Below are positions 21,868 to 30,938 of a stretch of 64,000 nt of DNA, one piece after another. Made by a program: the position numbers and the translations under genes. Origin of the DNA: an uncultured Caulobacter sp. (GTDB taxonomy: Bacteria; Pseudomonadota; Alphaproteobacteria; Caulobacterales; Caulobacteraceae); assembly GCF_937900395.1 (NCBI RefSeq), contig NZ_CALCDX010000216.1, positions 83,475-147,474 of the forward strand. Reading direction: 5' to 3'. The notes beneath the pieces were generated by a model, which was given only the letters and a program-made list of their open reading frames with translations, did no database searches and was not told where the DNA came from. Within the stretch, counting starts at the first letter, position 1. Every line of letters begins with the position of its first letter.

Positions 21868-24377
21868 TACAAACCTGCGCTCGGAGCGCAGAACCAGCAG
21901 TCCTCGCCGCCGATCGGCATGCCGGGCGGAAGGGCTTCAACCGCGCCGGAGCGAGGCGCGGCCAAAGCCTGCCTAGCGCCGGCGTCGTCGCTCAGCAGGG
22001 CTCGCGACAGCATGGCGGCCTGATCGGCCTCGGCCCCGCCGCCCTGATAGGCCGCCAGGGTCTTGCCAAAGGTCCGCAACGCCGCGTCGATCTGGGCGGC
22101 CGCGGTCGGCGAGAGCGCCTTGTCGCTCTGCGCCTCGATCAGATCGCTGACGACACGCGCGCGGATGCGCCGACGCAGGTCGCCCAACCGCCCCTGGACG
22201 TCGCTCGGCGCAACGGACGCCAGCAGACGCTCGGTCAACTCGGCCACGCCCAGTTGAGCGGGGTCGCGACGGTTCTGCTCGACTACCCGGTTCAGCCGTT
22301 GCGGATTGAGCAGCAGCGACACGGTCTGGTCGGCGGCCATCTCGGCGGCGGTCGGCAGGTCGAAGATCGCCGGGCCCGAGGTCGGGAAGATCTCGATCTC
22401 GTAGGCCTTGTCCCGAACCCCGGACTGACCGGACGACAGCAGGTTCAGAAGAGGATCCGGCAGATCCAGGGTGGCCGCGTCGGTCGTGCGCAGCAAAGCG
22501 TCCAGCGCCTTGCGCTGGGTGGCGGCCGACGGGATCGAGGCGCTTTCGTGACCATCGCCGCGCACGGCGTAGGCGTAGTCGACCCCGCCGATCAGCTTCA
22601 CGGCAGCTTCGACCTGGTAGCGATGGAACAGGTAGATCGGCGCCAAGACCCGTTTCAGGTCCGCCGCCGGCGCGCCCTTGGGCAGGTTCGCCAGGCCGAA
22701 ACGGCTCAGCGCCAGCCTGCGCACGGTCAGCACGTGATCCAACTCCGCGACCGCGTCGGGACCATTGTCCCAAAGCGCGCCGTAGGGCTGGCCCGCCGAA
22801 TTGCTGCGCGAGTCCCCGTCGGTGACGTAGCGAAGCCCCCTGGCCTGGGCCTCGCGCGCCAAGCGATCAAGGCGAGCAGTCTCGTTCGAGCCCGGCGCGC
22901 CTTGCGAGTAGAGCCAGTTGATCGCGAAACGATCCCAGGCCCCCACGCCCTTGGCGTAGGCGTCGGAGAGGTCCAGCCGGTCGCCCTGGATCTTCACCTG
23001 CGGTGCGGGATAGTCCATGACCGACGCGCGGCCATAGGTGCTGCCCGCGAAGTTGTGGGCCAGACCAAGGGTGTGGCCGATCTCGTGCACCGACAGCTGG
23101 CGGATACGCGCCAGCGAGACATTGATCGGATCGTCGGGACCGCCCTTGCCCGTCTTGTCCGCGCCGACGAGGCCTTCGAAGATCAGCCGGTCCTGGCGCA
23201 CGCGCAGCGAGCCCAGCTGGACGACGCCACGGACGATCTCGCCCGTGCGCGGATCGACCACCGTGGTGCCGGTCGACCAGCCCCGGGTCTGCCGGTGGAT
23301 CCAGTTGACGACGTTGTAGCGGGCGTCCATCGGATCGACACCCTCGGGCAGCAGCTCCACCCGGAAGGCGTCGACATAGCCGGCCTCCTCGAAGGCCTTC
23401 GCCCACCAGCGGCCGCCTTCGATCAGAGCCGAACGGATGGGCTCGGGCGCGCCGCGATCGACGTAATAGACGATCGGCTTCTTGACCGGCGAGCGGGCCG
23501 CGGTTGGGTCCGTCTTCTCGAGCCGGAACCGTCGCGCCAGGCGCTGGACGATCGGCTGGTCCAGCGGCGCGGCGTAGTCGGCGAACAGCACCTGGGCCGA
23601 CGTGCCCGTTCGCGGATCGTAGGCTCGCGGGACGAAGCCCGGCGCCGGCAGGCGGATGAAGCTGTGATGGACGCCAAAGGTCACGGCGCGACCGTCGGGC
23701 GCGATGCCATTCACCTCGCCCCCCGGCTCGTCGGCGGTGAAGGTCTGCCGGGTCTCGAATTCGAGGTTGTCAGGGAAAACACCGGTGAGCGGCAGGTCGA
23801 CATAGCTGAGCGACGAGGCCAACTTGTAGGCGCCCTGCTTGCCGCGCTTGAGCCCACCGGTGATGTCGAACGCATCACGCAGCAGGAAGGAGGCGATGTC
23901 GACCGTGACGCCGCCGTCAGGGGTGTCGGAGATCACGTCGCCCGACCAGACGACCGAGGGCGGAAAGCTGTCCTGGACGGTACGGGCTTCCTCTGGCGTG
24001 CCGCCGACGGCGCGGAAGCCGTAGTTTTCGAACGCGATCAGCACCTTCTTGCCCACGCGCCGGAAGATCAGCACCTGGGTCTCGCCGGTGGCGGCCCGGT
24101 CAAGGCCGACTGGCGTTGACCCCAGGCCGCCGCTGAGGCTGGGCTGGTAGAGGAACCGGCCAGACACGCCATCGGCGGCGGGCGGCGGCAACGTCACGAT
24201 CACGGCGTTCTTGGCCGCGTCGGTCTTCACCGGCAGCAGAGCCGCCGGAGAAGCGGCCGCTGGCGCGGGCGCGCCAGCGGTCTGAGCGAAGGCAGCCGGC
24301 GCGGCGGCGAGCGCGAGCGCGGCCAGCGCGCTCGAAACCCGCCAGCGCGCTCGGTAAGCGTTGAACTGATGCGTCAC
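21867..24377 (-). CDS. Exported zinc-dependent metalloprotease (DUF5117/DUF4953 type)
   Basis: This 836-residue protein has a signal peptide (to ...AAFAQ) and the zinc site VHEIGHTLGLAHNF (H431, E432, H435, H441), typical of metzincin-like zinc proteases with DUF5117, DUF5118 and DUF4953 regions. A downstream methionine (SVMDYPAP) could form the Met-turn. Segments such as YYVDRGAPEPIRSALIEGGRWWAKAFEEAGY agree with that family. It acts outside the cytoplasm. It lies 14 bp after the TonB receptor gene and overlaps the amidohydrolase start by one base, so the three form an operon for protein or peptide use. No propeptide boundary can be set by eye. Confidence 0.86.
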   Translation of the reverse strand: MTHQFNAYRARWRVSSALAALALAAAPAAFAQTAGAPAPAAASPAALLPVKTDAAKNAVIVTLPPPAADGVSGRFLYQPSLSGGLGSTPVGLDRAATGETQVLIFRRVGKKVLIAFENYGFRAVGGTPEEARTVQDSFPPSVVWSGDVISDTPDGGVTVDIASFLLRDAFDITGGLKRGKQGAYKLASSLSYVDLPLTGVFPDNLEFETRQTFTADEPGGEVNGIAPDGRAVTFGVHHSFIRLPAPGFVPRAYDPRTGTSAQVLFADYAAPLDQPIVQRLARRFRLEKTDPTAARSPVKKPIVYYVDRGAPEPIRSALIEGGRWWAKAFEEAGYVDAFRVELLPEGVDPMDARYNVVNWIHRQTRGWSTGTTVVDPRTGEIVRGVVQLGSLRVRQDRLIFEGLVGADKTGKGGPDDPINVSLARIRQLSVHEIGHTLGLAHNFAGSTYGRASVMDYPAPQVKIQGDRLDLSDAYAKGVGAWDRFAINWLYSQGAPGSNETARLDRLAREAQARGLRYVTDGDSRSNSAGQPYGALWDNGPDAVAELDHVLTVRRLALSRFGLANLPKGAPAADLKRVLAPIYLFHRYQVEAAVKLIGGVDYAYAVRGDGHESASIPSAATQRKALDALLRTTDAATLDLPDPLLNLLSSGQSGVRDKAYEIEIFPTSGPAIFDLPTAAEMAADQTVSLLLNPQRLNRVVEQNRRDPAQLGVAELTERLLASVAPSDVQGRLGDLRRRIRARVVSDLIEAQSDKALSPTAAAQIDAALRTFGKTLAAYQGGGAEADQAAMLSRALLSDDAGARQALAAPRSGAVEALPPGMPIGGEDCWFCAPSAGL

Positions 24378-24391
24378 TTGAGTCCCCGTCC

Positions 24392-27300
24392 CTAGAACGT
24401 CTTCTTGACCGAGACGTACCAGTAGCGGGCATACGGCTGATAGACCGTCCCGTCATAACCCGCCGAGCTCAGCGGCGGATCCTTGTCGGTGAGGTTCCGC
24501 ACGCCCAGCCGCAGCTTGGTGTTGGCCTGGGCGAAGTCGTACTCGCCGTACAGGTTGGCGGTGATCTGCGAGTCAACAACCCACGGCGACCCGGCCGAGT
24601 CGAGCAAGGCTGTGTCGTTGTAGTCGCCGATGTACTGGGTGAAGCCGCCGACGGTGAGCTGCTTGTAACGCCAGGTCAGCGAGGCCGAGACCTTCCAGTC
24701 GGTCTTGCCGTTCTGCCGCAGAAGGTTGCCGCCGCCGTTGATGGTGGTGCCAGCGTTGATCTTGCCCGCGCTGCGCGCCGCCAGCAGCTCGGCGATGCCC
24801 GGCGACGGCGACTGATAGTACTTGATCAGGTGCGCGGCGTTCACGTTCAGGTCGAAGTCGCCGAGCTTGTCGGTGTTCAGGCGATACATCAGCCCAAGGT
24901 CCAGGCCCTCGACGTCCTGCGGCTGCAGGTTGGTGTACTTGTCGTTGACGTACAGGACCTGGCCGGCGGCCGCGAGGCCGGTATCCTTGAAGGCGGCGAT
25001 GTCGTCGGCCGTCGGGGCGGCGCGGATGACGTTCGGGTTGCTCGAACCCGACTGGCGCAGCAGGTAGTCGAGGATCAGGGCGTTGCCCTCGCCGAACACC
25101 CCGATCAGGCCCGTCTGCTTCACCTTCCAGTAGTCGACGGTGAAGGTCAGGCGGCCATATTCGGCAGGAATGAACTTCGGCTCCAGGACCACGCCGTACG
25201 ACAGGGTTTCAGACTCTTCGGGATCCAGGTCGGGGTTACCGGCCCGGCGCGCCGTGGTCAGCAGCGAGCGCGAGCAGCCCGCGAACGAGGTGATGCGCTT
25301 GGCCCGCAGGTCGGCCTCGCAGAAGGCGTAGTCGGTCCGATTGTTCGAGCGCGACACCACCGTGGCGTTGATCTGCTCCAGGTTCGGCGCCCGGAAGCCC
25401 TTGGCCCACGAACCGCGGATCCGGAACCCGTCGATCAGGTCCCAGGCGCCGGCGATCTTGGGCTTCGCGGTGTTGCCGAAGTCGCTGTAGTGCTCGTAGC
25501 GACCCGCCAGTTGCAGATCCAGGCGATGGACCAGCGGGATCGACATTTCCGGCGACACCAGCGGGACGGCGAACTCGATATAGGTCGAGGCGACCGAACG
25601 GTGGCCCTTGGTGTCAGGGTTGATGCTGGAGTTGATCAGGTCGCTCAGCACCACGCCGCTGATGGGGTCGGTGAAGGTGACCGTTCCGTCGATGCGCTTG
25701 TCGCGATCGTCCATCTGAGTCTCGCGACGCACCTCGACGCCCGAGGCCACGCCGACGTCGCCGGCCGGCAGGCTGAAGAGGTCGGGCCTGGAGACCTTGA
25801 AGTCCCAGGAGGCCAGGGTGCTTTTGGTGCGGCGCTTGATCTTGACGCGGATGGCGTCGATGGCCGCTTCACTGTTGCGGGTGGTGTCCGCGCCGCTGGG
25901 ATTGTTGATGTCCGAGCCGTTGAAGACGTTGTAGGCGTCGGGCGTGGACAGGGCCAGCTGGGCGTAGAGCTTGGTGTTGGAGATGTTGTCGCTGATGTCG
26001 TCGGCGGTGGCTTCCGAATAGACCAGAGCCGATTCCCAATCGAAGCCGAACTTCCGGCCCCGAACGCCGCCCAGCACCCGGTACTGGTCGTTGGTGACGT
26101 CGACATGGGTCAGGCCCAGGTCGGCGAAGGTGTAGCCGCGCAGGGTCAGCGGCAGGCCGCTGGCCGGGACGTTCAGGTTGGGCAGGCGGTTGGGATTGGC
26201 CGTGCCGTTGGCGAAGGTCACCGGGCCGAAGGGGTTCCAGTAATTGCTGGCCGGAATGCTGATCACGCCCGAGGACAGCGTGGCGATCGGCGCCTGCAGG
26301 GCGCTGGTCTTGGCGTGGTAGAGGCCCAGTTCGCCGAAGACCGTCAGGTCATCGGAGATGTCGTAATGGCCGGTCAAGAAGACGTTCGTGCGCTTCAGCT
26401 CCGGGATCACCGTGGTGCCCAGGGAGGCCGAGTTGAAGCGCAGGTCGCGATCGGCGGCCGAGGTGGCCAGGGCGCCGTCGTCGATGCACATGCCGCCGCT
26501 AATGTTCAGCTGGCAACCGGCGAAGGTCGAAGGCTGGATGTGGAAATAGCCGGCGCTGCTGGTCAGGGCCGTGGTTCCTTGGCGCACGGTTCCGAAGCTC
26601 TGGGGAGTCTGGACATAGGCCCACGGCGTTGTGGTGCTGCGACCGTCAAGGCTGGCCACGCCGTCGAAGCGGGTGCCGGCGAACAGCGGACGGCGGTCCG
26701 ACGAAGCGGTATAGTCCTGGTCCGTCGAGCGCATGCTCGTGCGCTGGTCGTACGAGACGAAGGCGCTGACATTGCCACGGCCGTCGGCGAAGTTCTTCCC
26801 GCCGAAGGCGTTGAAGTTGTACTCCTTGAGGTTCGTCCCCTCGGCGAAGCCGTACTGGCTCGAGGCGGTCAAGCCGTCGACATCGTCGCGCAGCACGGTG
26901 TTGACCACGCCGGCCACCGCGTCGGCGCCGTAGATGGCGGCCGCGCCATCCCGCAGCACTTCCAGGCGCTTGAGGCCCGTCACCGGGATGGCGCTGGTGT
27001 TGTAGGTCAGCACCGGCACCAGGTTGTCATTGGCCTGGCTGGTCGGGTGAGTCACCACGCGACGACCGTTCAGGAGCACCAGGGTGTTGCCGATGCCGAG
27101 GTTGCGCAGGTTCACCGAGCCGACGTCGCCCCGCGCGCTGTTGCTGGAGCCCGGCAGATACTGGGCGTTGAAGTTCACGTCGCCCATCTGGGGAATCGAT
27201 CGGAAGAGCTCGTCGCCGGACACGGCGCCGGACGCCCCGATCTGGTCCTCGCCGACCACCGTCACCGGCAGGGCTGCGTTGACCTTCGCGCCCTTGATCT

Positions 27301-27442
27301 GGGAGCCGACGACCACGACGGCCTCGATCTCGGTGGGTTCCGCCCCTGCCGGCGGCGCCGTCTGGGCCCAAGCATGGGCAGAGAAACCGACGGCGCACAG
27401 CGCCGTGGTGGCAAGCACCAGCTTGCGGTGATTGATGATCAT
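24392..27442 (-). CDS. TonB-dependent outer-membrane receptor (peptide-use operon)
   Basis: This 1016-residue receptor begins at ATG 27442, preceded by GGAGGGG; 22 extra upstream codons are open but lie before that site. Signal peptide to ...SAHAWAQ, then plug with IEAVVVVGSQIKGA, NLRNLGIGNTLVLLNGRRVV and LRDGAAAIYGADAVAGVVNTVLR, then a long barrel ending RYWYVSVKKTF. The sequence style is that of large caulobacter/xanthomonad receptors of the oligopeptide or carbohydrate type. The following genes for a secreted protease and an amidohydrolase suggest that it imports peptides. It is first in the operon, with its promoter in the AT-richer 300-bp gap upstream. Confidence 0.92.
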   Translation of the reverse strand: MIINHRKLVLATTALCAVGFSAHAWAQTAPPAGAEPTEIEAVVVVGSQIKGAKVNAALPVTVVGEDQIGASGAVSGDELFRSIPQMGDVNFNAQYLPGSSNSARGDVGSVNLRNLGIGNTLVLLNGRRVVTHPTSQANDNLVPVLTYNTSAIPVTGLKRLEVLRDGAAAIYGADAVAGVVNTVLRDDVDGLTASSQYGFAEGTNLKEYNFNAFGGKNFADGRGNVSAFVSYDQRTSMRSTDQDYTASSDRRPLFAGTRFDGVASLDGRSTTTPWAYVQTPQSFGTVRQGTTALTSSAGYFHIQPSTFAGCQLNISGGMCIDDGALATSAADRDLRFNSASLGTTVIPELKRTNVFLTGHYDISDDLTVFGELGLYHAKTSALQAPIATLSSGVISIPASNYWNPFGPVTFANGTANPNRLPNLNVPASGLPLTLRGYTFADLGLTHVDVTNDQYRVLGGVRGRKFGFDWESALVYSEATADDISDNISNTKLYAQLALSTPDAYNVFNGSDINNPSGADTTRNSEAAIDAIRVKIKRRTKSTLASWDFKVSRPDLFSLPAGDVGVASGVEVRRETQMDDRDKRIDGTVTFTDPISGVVLSDLINSSINPDTKGHRSVASTYIEFAVPLVSPEMSIPLVHRLDLQLAGRYEHYSDFGNTAKPKIAGAWDLIDGFRIRGSWAKGFRAPNLEQINATVVSRSNNRTDYAFCEADLRAKRITSFAGCSRSLLTTARRAGNPDLDPEESETLSYGVVLEPKFIPAEYGRLTFTVDYWKVKQTGLIGVFGEGNALILDYLLRQSGSSNPNVIRAAPTADDIAAFKDTGLAAAGQVLYVNDKYTNLQPQDVEGLDLGLMYRLNTDKLGDFDLNVNAAHLIKYYQSPSPGIAELLAARSAGKINAGTTINGGGNLLRQNGKTDWKVSASLTWRYKQLTVGGFTQYIGDYNDTALLDSAGSPWVVDSQITANLYGEYDFAQANTKLRLGVRNLTDKDPPLSSAGYDGTVYQPYARYWYVSVKKTF

Positions 27443-27742
27443 GTAAGCCCCTCCAATAAACGCAACGCGCGAGCCGCCCCCTGCCCCACTCCCAAGAGAG
27501 CGGGGCATGGCTCACGCCACACTCCGAACACAAATGGATCGGACGAGCCTCAATCCCATCAAATTTGTCGGGTTTTAAAATGGAATTTTTCTGACAACAG
27601 GCGCAGGGTTGATCAAATAGACGCCCCCAAACAGGCCAGATTGCCCAAGGCAAGGGCAAAAAATTACCCTAATAAAAGGATTGACGACGCTCTAAAAAGG
27701 TTCTCTGCGCGAGACGATATCAACCTAAAATTGACCACCGAT
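27443..27742. promoter_or_regulatory. AT-rich upstream region of the peptide-use operon
   Basis: This 300-bp gap between the histidine-kinase stop and the receptor start is clearly AT-richer than the genes around it and holds no convincing gene. A 6-bp inverted repeat (TTGCCC/GGGCAA) lies near 27640-27660. On the minus strand a TTGTCA hexamer precedes an AT-run, a possible promoter. No clear operator was identified. Confidence 0.45.
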
Positions 27743-29098
27743 TTACTGAGTGATCGCGGGGAAGGTCAGGATCACACGCAGTCCGCCAAGCGTCGCGACG
27801 TCCAGCGTCACGCGGCCTTCGTAAAGCCCCACCAGATCCCGCACGATCGACAGGCCCAAACCATGCCCAGGCGTTCGCTCGTCCAGCCGCTCGCCAAGAC
27901 CAAAGACGTGCTCGTAGCTCTCGGGCGGTAGGCCTGGCCCGTCATCGTCGACGATGATTTCGGCGAAGTCGCCCCGGCGGCGAACTAAGATTTCCGCGCG
28001 CGACCGCGCCCACTTGCCGGCGTTGTCGAGCACATTGCCGAGGATCTCGCTCAAGTCCTGGGCGTCCACCGCGACCACGGGCTGATCCTCGTAGGCGACG
28101 GCGAACGAAACGTCGCGGCGCGCGTAGAGGCGCGACAGAGCCATGACGATGGGGTCCAGCGTCGATCGCACATCGGCGGCCACGCCGGGGGCGCGCTTCA
28201 GAGCCGCCGCGCGGGCCCGGGCGATCTGATAGTCGATCTGACGCCGCATCCGCTCACACTGCAGGATGATCACCTCGGCGGCTTCGACCTGGCCTGCGGC
28301 CCTCATGCGCTCGGCCTCATCCGTCAGAATGGCGAGCGGCGTCTTCAGCGCATGGGCCAGATTGCCGGCCTGGGTGCGAGCCCGCCGCAACATCTCAAGA
28401 TTGCCCTCGAGCAGCGCATTGAGGTCGACAGCCAGGGGACGCACCTCGCTGGGAAGATCCTCGGGGAGTCGGCTGGCTTGGCCCATCCGAACAGCTGACA
28501 GCGCGTGGCGCATGCGGCTCAGCGGGCGCAGGCCAAACCACACCTGCAGCATCGCCGCGGCGATCAGACCGGAAGCGACGATCGTCAGCGACAGAAAGAG
28601 GGTCCAGTTGAACCGCCCCAGCACCTCGTCGAGGAGCCGCTGATCAACGCCGATGCCCAGGCGCAGCGGCGGACCGTTCGGCGTGGCCACCGATCGTTCG
28701 ACCAGACGCAACTGCCCGGAGGGGCCATCGACAAAGACATGCCGCTCGGCCCCGGAAGGCGGAAACGGCCCGGGCAGCGGCAAGCCGCGGCCCGCCAGCG
28801 ACGGCGAAGTGATCGCTTGGCCGCTCCGAGCCTCGACCCGCCAATAGAACCCCGAGTCCCTAGGCAGGAACCGGGGATCGCTAAGACGTCGGTGCAAGAC
28901 GAGCTTGCCATCCGGAGTGAGTTCGATCAGCGCCGCCAGCTCGGCGGCATGGCCGTGCAACTCGTCGTCGAACTGCTGGGTCACGTGGGCCTTGAACAGT
29001 TCCGACAACAGAAAACCGCTGACCGCCAGGCCCGCGATAATCCAGATGGCGGCGCCGACGATCAGACGAGTGCGGAAACTGGTCCAGAGCTGTCGCAT
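27743..29098 (-). CDS. Sensor histidine kinase
   Basis: This 451-residue membrane kinase has TM segments at about 12-34 and 166-188 enclosing a roughly 130-residue periplasmic sensor. A HAMP linker follows, then the HisKA box NLAHALKTPLAIL with phospho-acceptor His249, and an HATPase domain with EILGNVLDNAGKWA (N-box), VDDDGPGLP (G1) and GHGLGLSIVRDL (G2). The H-box form is that of PhoQ/QseC-like kinases. Its ATG shares one base with the stop of the response-regulator gene (TGATG). Being divergent from a metal-type RND efflux operon, it probably senses a metal or other envelope stress. The periplasmic domain has no obvious Cys or His cluster. Confidence 0.92.
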   Translation of the reverse strand: MRQLWTSFRTRLIVGAAIWIIAGLAVSGFLLSELFKAHVTQQFDDELHGHAAELAALIELTPDGKLVLHRRLSDPRFLPRDSGFYWRVEARSGQAITSPSLAGRGLPLPGPFPPSGAERHVFVDGPSGQLRLVERSVATPNGPPLRLGIGVDQRLLDEVLGRFNWTLFLSLTIVASGLIAAAMLQVWFGLRPLSRMRHALSAVRMGQASRLPEDLPSEVRPLAVDLNALLEGNLEMLRRARTQAGNLAHALKTPLAILTDEAERMRAAGQVEAAEVIILQCERMRRQIDYQIARARAAALKRAPGVAADVRSTLDPIVMALSRLYARRDVSFAVAYEDQPVVAVDAQDLSEILGNVLDNAGKWARSRAEILVRRRGDFAEIIVDDDGPGLPPESYEHVFGLGERLDERTPGHGLGLSIVRDLVGLYEGRVTLDVATLGGLRVILTFPAITQ

Positions 29099-29751
29099 CA
29101 GGCGAACTTGTACCCCAGGCCTCGGATCGTGCGGATCGCGTCCTTGCCCAGCTTCTTGCGCAGGCGGGCCACATAGACCTCGATCGTGTTCGACTCGCGC
29201 GTTTCATCCAGGCTGTAGACGTGGTCGATCAGTTCGCCCTGGGACACGACGCGACCCGCGCGGTGCATCAAATAGGCCAGGACCTTGAGCTCGCGAGCGG
29301 TCAACTCGACGGCTTCGTCGCCGCGCTGGACAGTCCCCGCCTCCGGGTCGAGCACGATGTCGCCGCGTCGCATGATCGGTGAAGAGCGCCCCGCCGAGCG
29401 CCGCGTCAGCGCCCGCAAGCGCGCCACCACCTCGGCGTTCTGAAAGGGCTTGCCAAGATAGTCATCGGCGCCGGCGTTTAGGCCATCAACTCGGTCGGTC
29501 CAGGCGTCGCGCGCCGTCAACACCAGCACGGGCATGTCGCGGCCTTCTCGGCGCCATTGCTTCAGCACCTCCAAGCCCGGGAGGCGCGGCAAGCCCAGGT
29601 CCAGAACCACCGCGTCAAAATCGTTGGTTCGGCCCAACAAAAGACCGGTCTCGCCATCGCCAGCGTGTTCGACGACGAAGCTCGCCTCCGCCAGCGCCGC
29701 GACGAGGCGGCGGGCGATCTCGGGATCATCTTCGACGAGCAGGACGCGAAT
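29098..29751 (-). CDS. OmpR/PhoB-family response regulator with apparent ATT start codon
   Basis: The 217-residue protein has a receiver domain beginning [I/M]RVLLVEDDPEIARRL, phospho-acceptor Asp51 (VVLDLGLPRL), conserved TARDA and GKPF, and a C-terminal OmpR-type winged helix (ELTARELKVLAYLMHRAGRVVSQGELIDHVYS...VYVARLRKKLG...IRGLGYKF). No ATG, GTG or TTG stands at the start of the receiver domain; the first codon after GGGAGG and six bases is ATT (29751-29749), and an in-frame TGA lies ten codons before it. Starting at the TTG 29640 would delete the acidic pocket. ATT initiation, as in infC, is therefore the most economical reading. The partner is the kinase at 27743; the likely target is the TTCAG array at 29818. 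Confidence 0.88.
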   Translation of the reverse strand: MRVLLVEDDPEIARRLVAALAEASFVVEHAGDGETGLLLGRTNDFDAVVLDLGLPRLPGLEVLKQWRREGRDMPVLVLTARDAWTDRVDGLNAGADDYLGKPFQNAEVVARLRALTRRSAGRSSPIMRRGDIVLDPEAGTVQRGDEAVELTARELKVLAYLMHRAGRVVSQGELIDHVYSLDETRESNTIEVYVARLRKKLGKDAIRTIRGLGYKFA

Positions 29752-29793
29752 GGCGGGCCTCCCTTGGCTAGCGGCCGTTCATAACACCACCGC

Positions 29794-29833
29794 CTGAAAC
29801 GAACCTGACTAAGCGCTTTCAGGTTCGTTTCAG
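29794..29833. promoter_or_regulatory. 15-bp inverted repeat between two-component and efflux operons
   Basis: Perfect 15-bp arms lie at 29794-29808 (CTGAAACGAACCTGA) and 29819-29833, separated by 10 bases. The right arm overlaps the start of the TTCAG direct-repeat array. It may be an operator or an RNA hairpin. Confidence 0.7.
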
Positions 29834-29855
29834 CTTCGCTTCAGACAGGCTTCAG
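29818..29855 (+). promoter_or_regulatory. Four TTCAG direct repeats with 11-bp period, probable response-regulator site
   Basis: TTCAG begins at 29818, 29829, 29840 and 29851, exactly 11 bp apart, just before the RND operon start at 29900. OmpR/PhoB-type regulators bind tandem half-sites of this spacing, and such a regulator is encoded divergently next door. Confidence 0.75.
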
Positions 29856-29899
29856 GCTGGCGGCGCATCTGGGTCCGGTTCAAGCCCATCGAGGAGCCG

Positions 29900-30937
29900 A
29901 TGCCCCCTGCTCGCCCCCTACTTGCCGCCGCGCTCGTCGCCGCGCTCTCGACCGCGACGGCCTCCGCCGCCGCGCCCGTGACCTTGAGCGCGTCGCAGGA
30001 GAAGGCGATGGGCATCGTCCTGGCTGTCGCCAAGCCGGCCTCCGACGCCCCCGTGGCGGCGTTGCCTGGCGCCGTCACCCCGCCTCTCAACGGTCGCCGC
30101 GTCGTCGCCGCGCCGTTCGCCGGCACGGTGATGCGCGTCCATGTGCTGGAGGGACAAGCGGTCAAGGCCGGGGCGCCCTTGGTGACGCTGTTCAGCCGCG
30201 AGGCCCTCTCCGTGTCATCAGAGCTCGTCCAGAACCAGGCCGAACTCCGGGTCGCCGAGGCCTCGGCGCGCCGCCTGCAACAGCTGGCGAGCGAGGGCGT
30301 GATCGCCGGCGCCCGCGCCGAGGAGGCGCAAGCTCGCCTCGCTCAGGCCCGCGCCATGGTCAACGAGCGTCGTCGCTTGCTGGCCGGCGCCGGAGGAACG
30401 GGCGGCGAATACGTCCTGCGGGCCCCCGCCGCCGGACGGGTGGCGGCCATCACCGCTCAGCCGGGAGGCGGCTTGGAAGCCATGGCGCCGGCCGTGACGC
30501 TGGACAGCGCCGACCGCCTCTGGGTCGAGGCGCATGTCTCTCCCGAGATCGCCCGCAAGCTGAAGGTCGGCTATCCGATGCGGGTCGGTGACGTGAGCGG
30601 CCGGATCGTCGCCTTGGGCGCCAGCATCGATCCGAAGACCCGCTCGCTGCCGCTCCGGGCCGAACTCAGCGCCACCAGCGGACTCGCCCCCGGCCAGACG
30701 GTGACCCTCACGCTCCTGAGCCCCGCTCCCGCCGGAGCCCAGGCCATCCCGCGCGGCGCGCTGGTGCAGGACCACGCCGGCGCGCGCGTCTTCGTCAAGA
30801 CGGCCGCCGGCTATGAGGCTCGTCCGGTCACCGTGGTGGGCGTGGCGGGCGCGGAAGCGGTGGTCACGGGGCTTTCCAGCGGCGCGCGGGTCGCGTCCTC
30901 GGGAGCGTCCCAGCTGAAGTCGGCGCTAGGACACTAG
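29900..30937 (+). CDS. RND efflux periplasmic adaptor (membrane fusion protein)
   Basis: This 345-residue adaptor has a signal peptide (MPPARPLLAAALVAALSTAT, to about residue 24), a lipoyl/barrel-sandwich domain (VVAAPFAGTVMRVHVLEGQAVKAGAPLVTLFS), a helical hairpin (about 100-160, RVAEASARRLQQLASEGVIAGARAEEAQARL), the second lipoyl half (YVLRAPAAGRVAAITAQPGG) and a beta-barrel (VGDVSGRIVALGASIDPKTRSLPLRAEL). This is the CzcB/CusB/NccB group. It links the inner-membrane pump at 30939 to the outer-membrane channel at 34022. No metal-binding Met or His cluster stands out. It starts 45 bp after the TTCAG array, and its stop is one base before the pump ATG. Confidence 0.9.
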   Translation: MPPARPLLAAALVAALSTATASAAAPVTLSASQEKAMGIVLAVAKPASDAPVAALPGAVTPPLNGRRVVAAPFAGTVMRVHVLEGQAVKAGAPLVTLFSREALSVSSELVQNQAELRVAEASARRLQQLASEGVIAGARAEEAQARLAQARAMVNERRRLLAGAGGTGGEYVLRAPAAGRVAAITAQPGGGLEAMAPAVTLDSADRLWVEAHVSPEIARKLKVGYPMRVGDVSGRIVALGASIDPKTRSLPLRAELSATSGLAPGQTVTLTLLSPAPAGAQAIPRGALVQDHAGARVFVKTAAGYEARPVTVVGVAGAEAVVTGLSSGARVASSGASQLKSALGH

Positions 30938-30938
30938 G

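Noticed and set aside
24830..27931. Open frame of 1033 codons opposite a TonB receptor gene
   Set aside because: It is a shadow of the receptor caused by high third-position GC; the protein is a string of Val/Gly/Arg with no domain.
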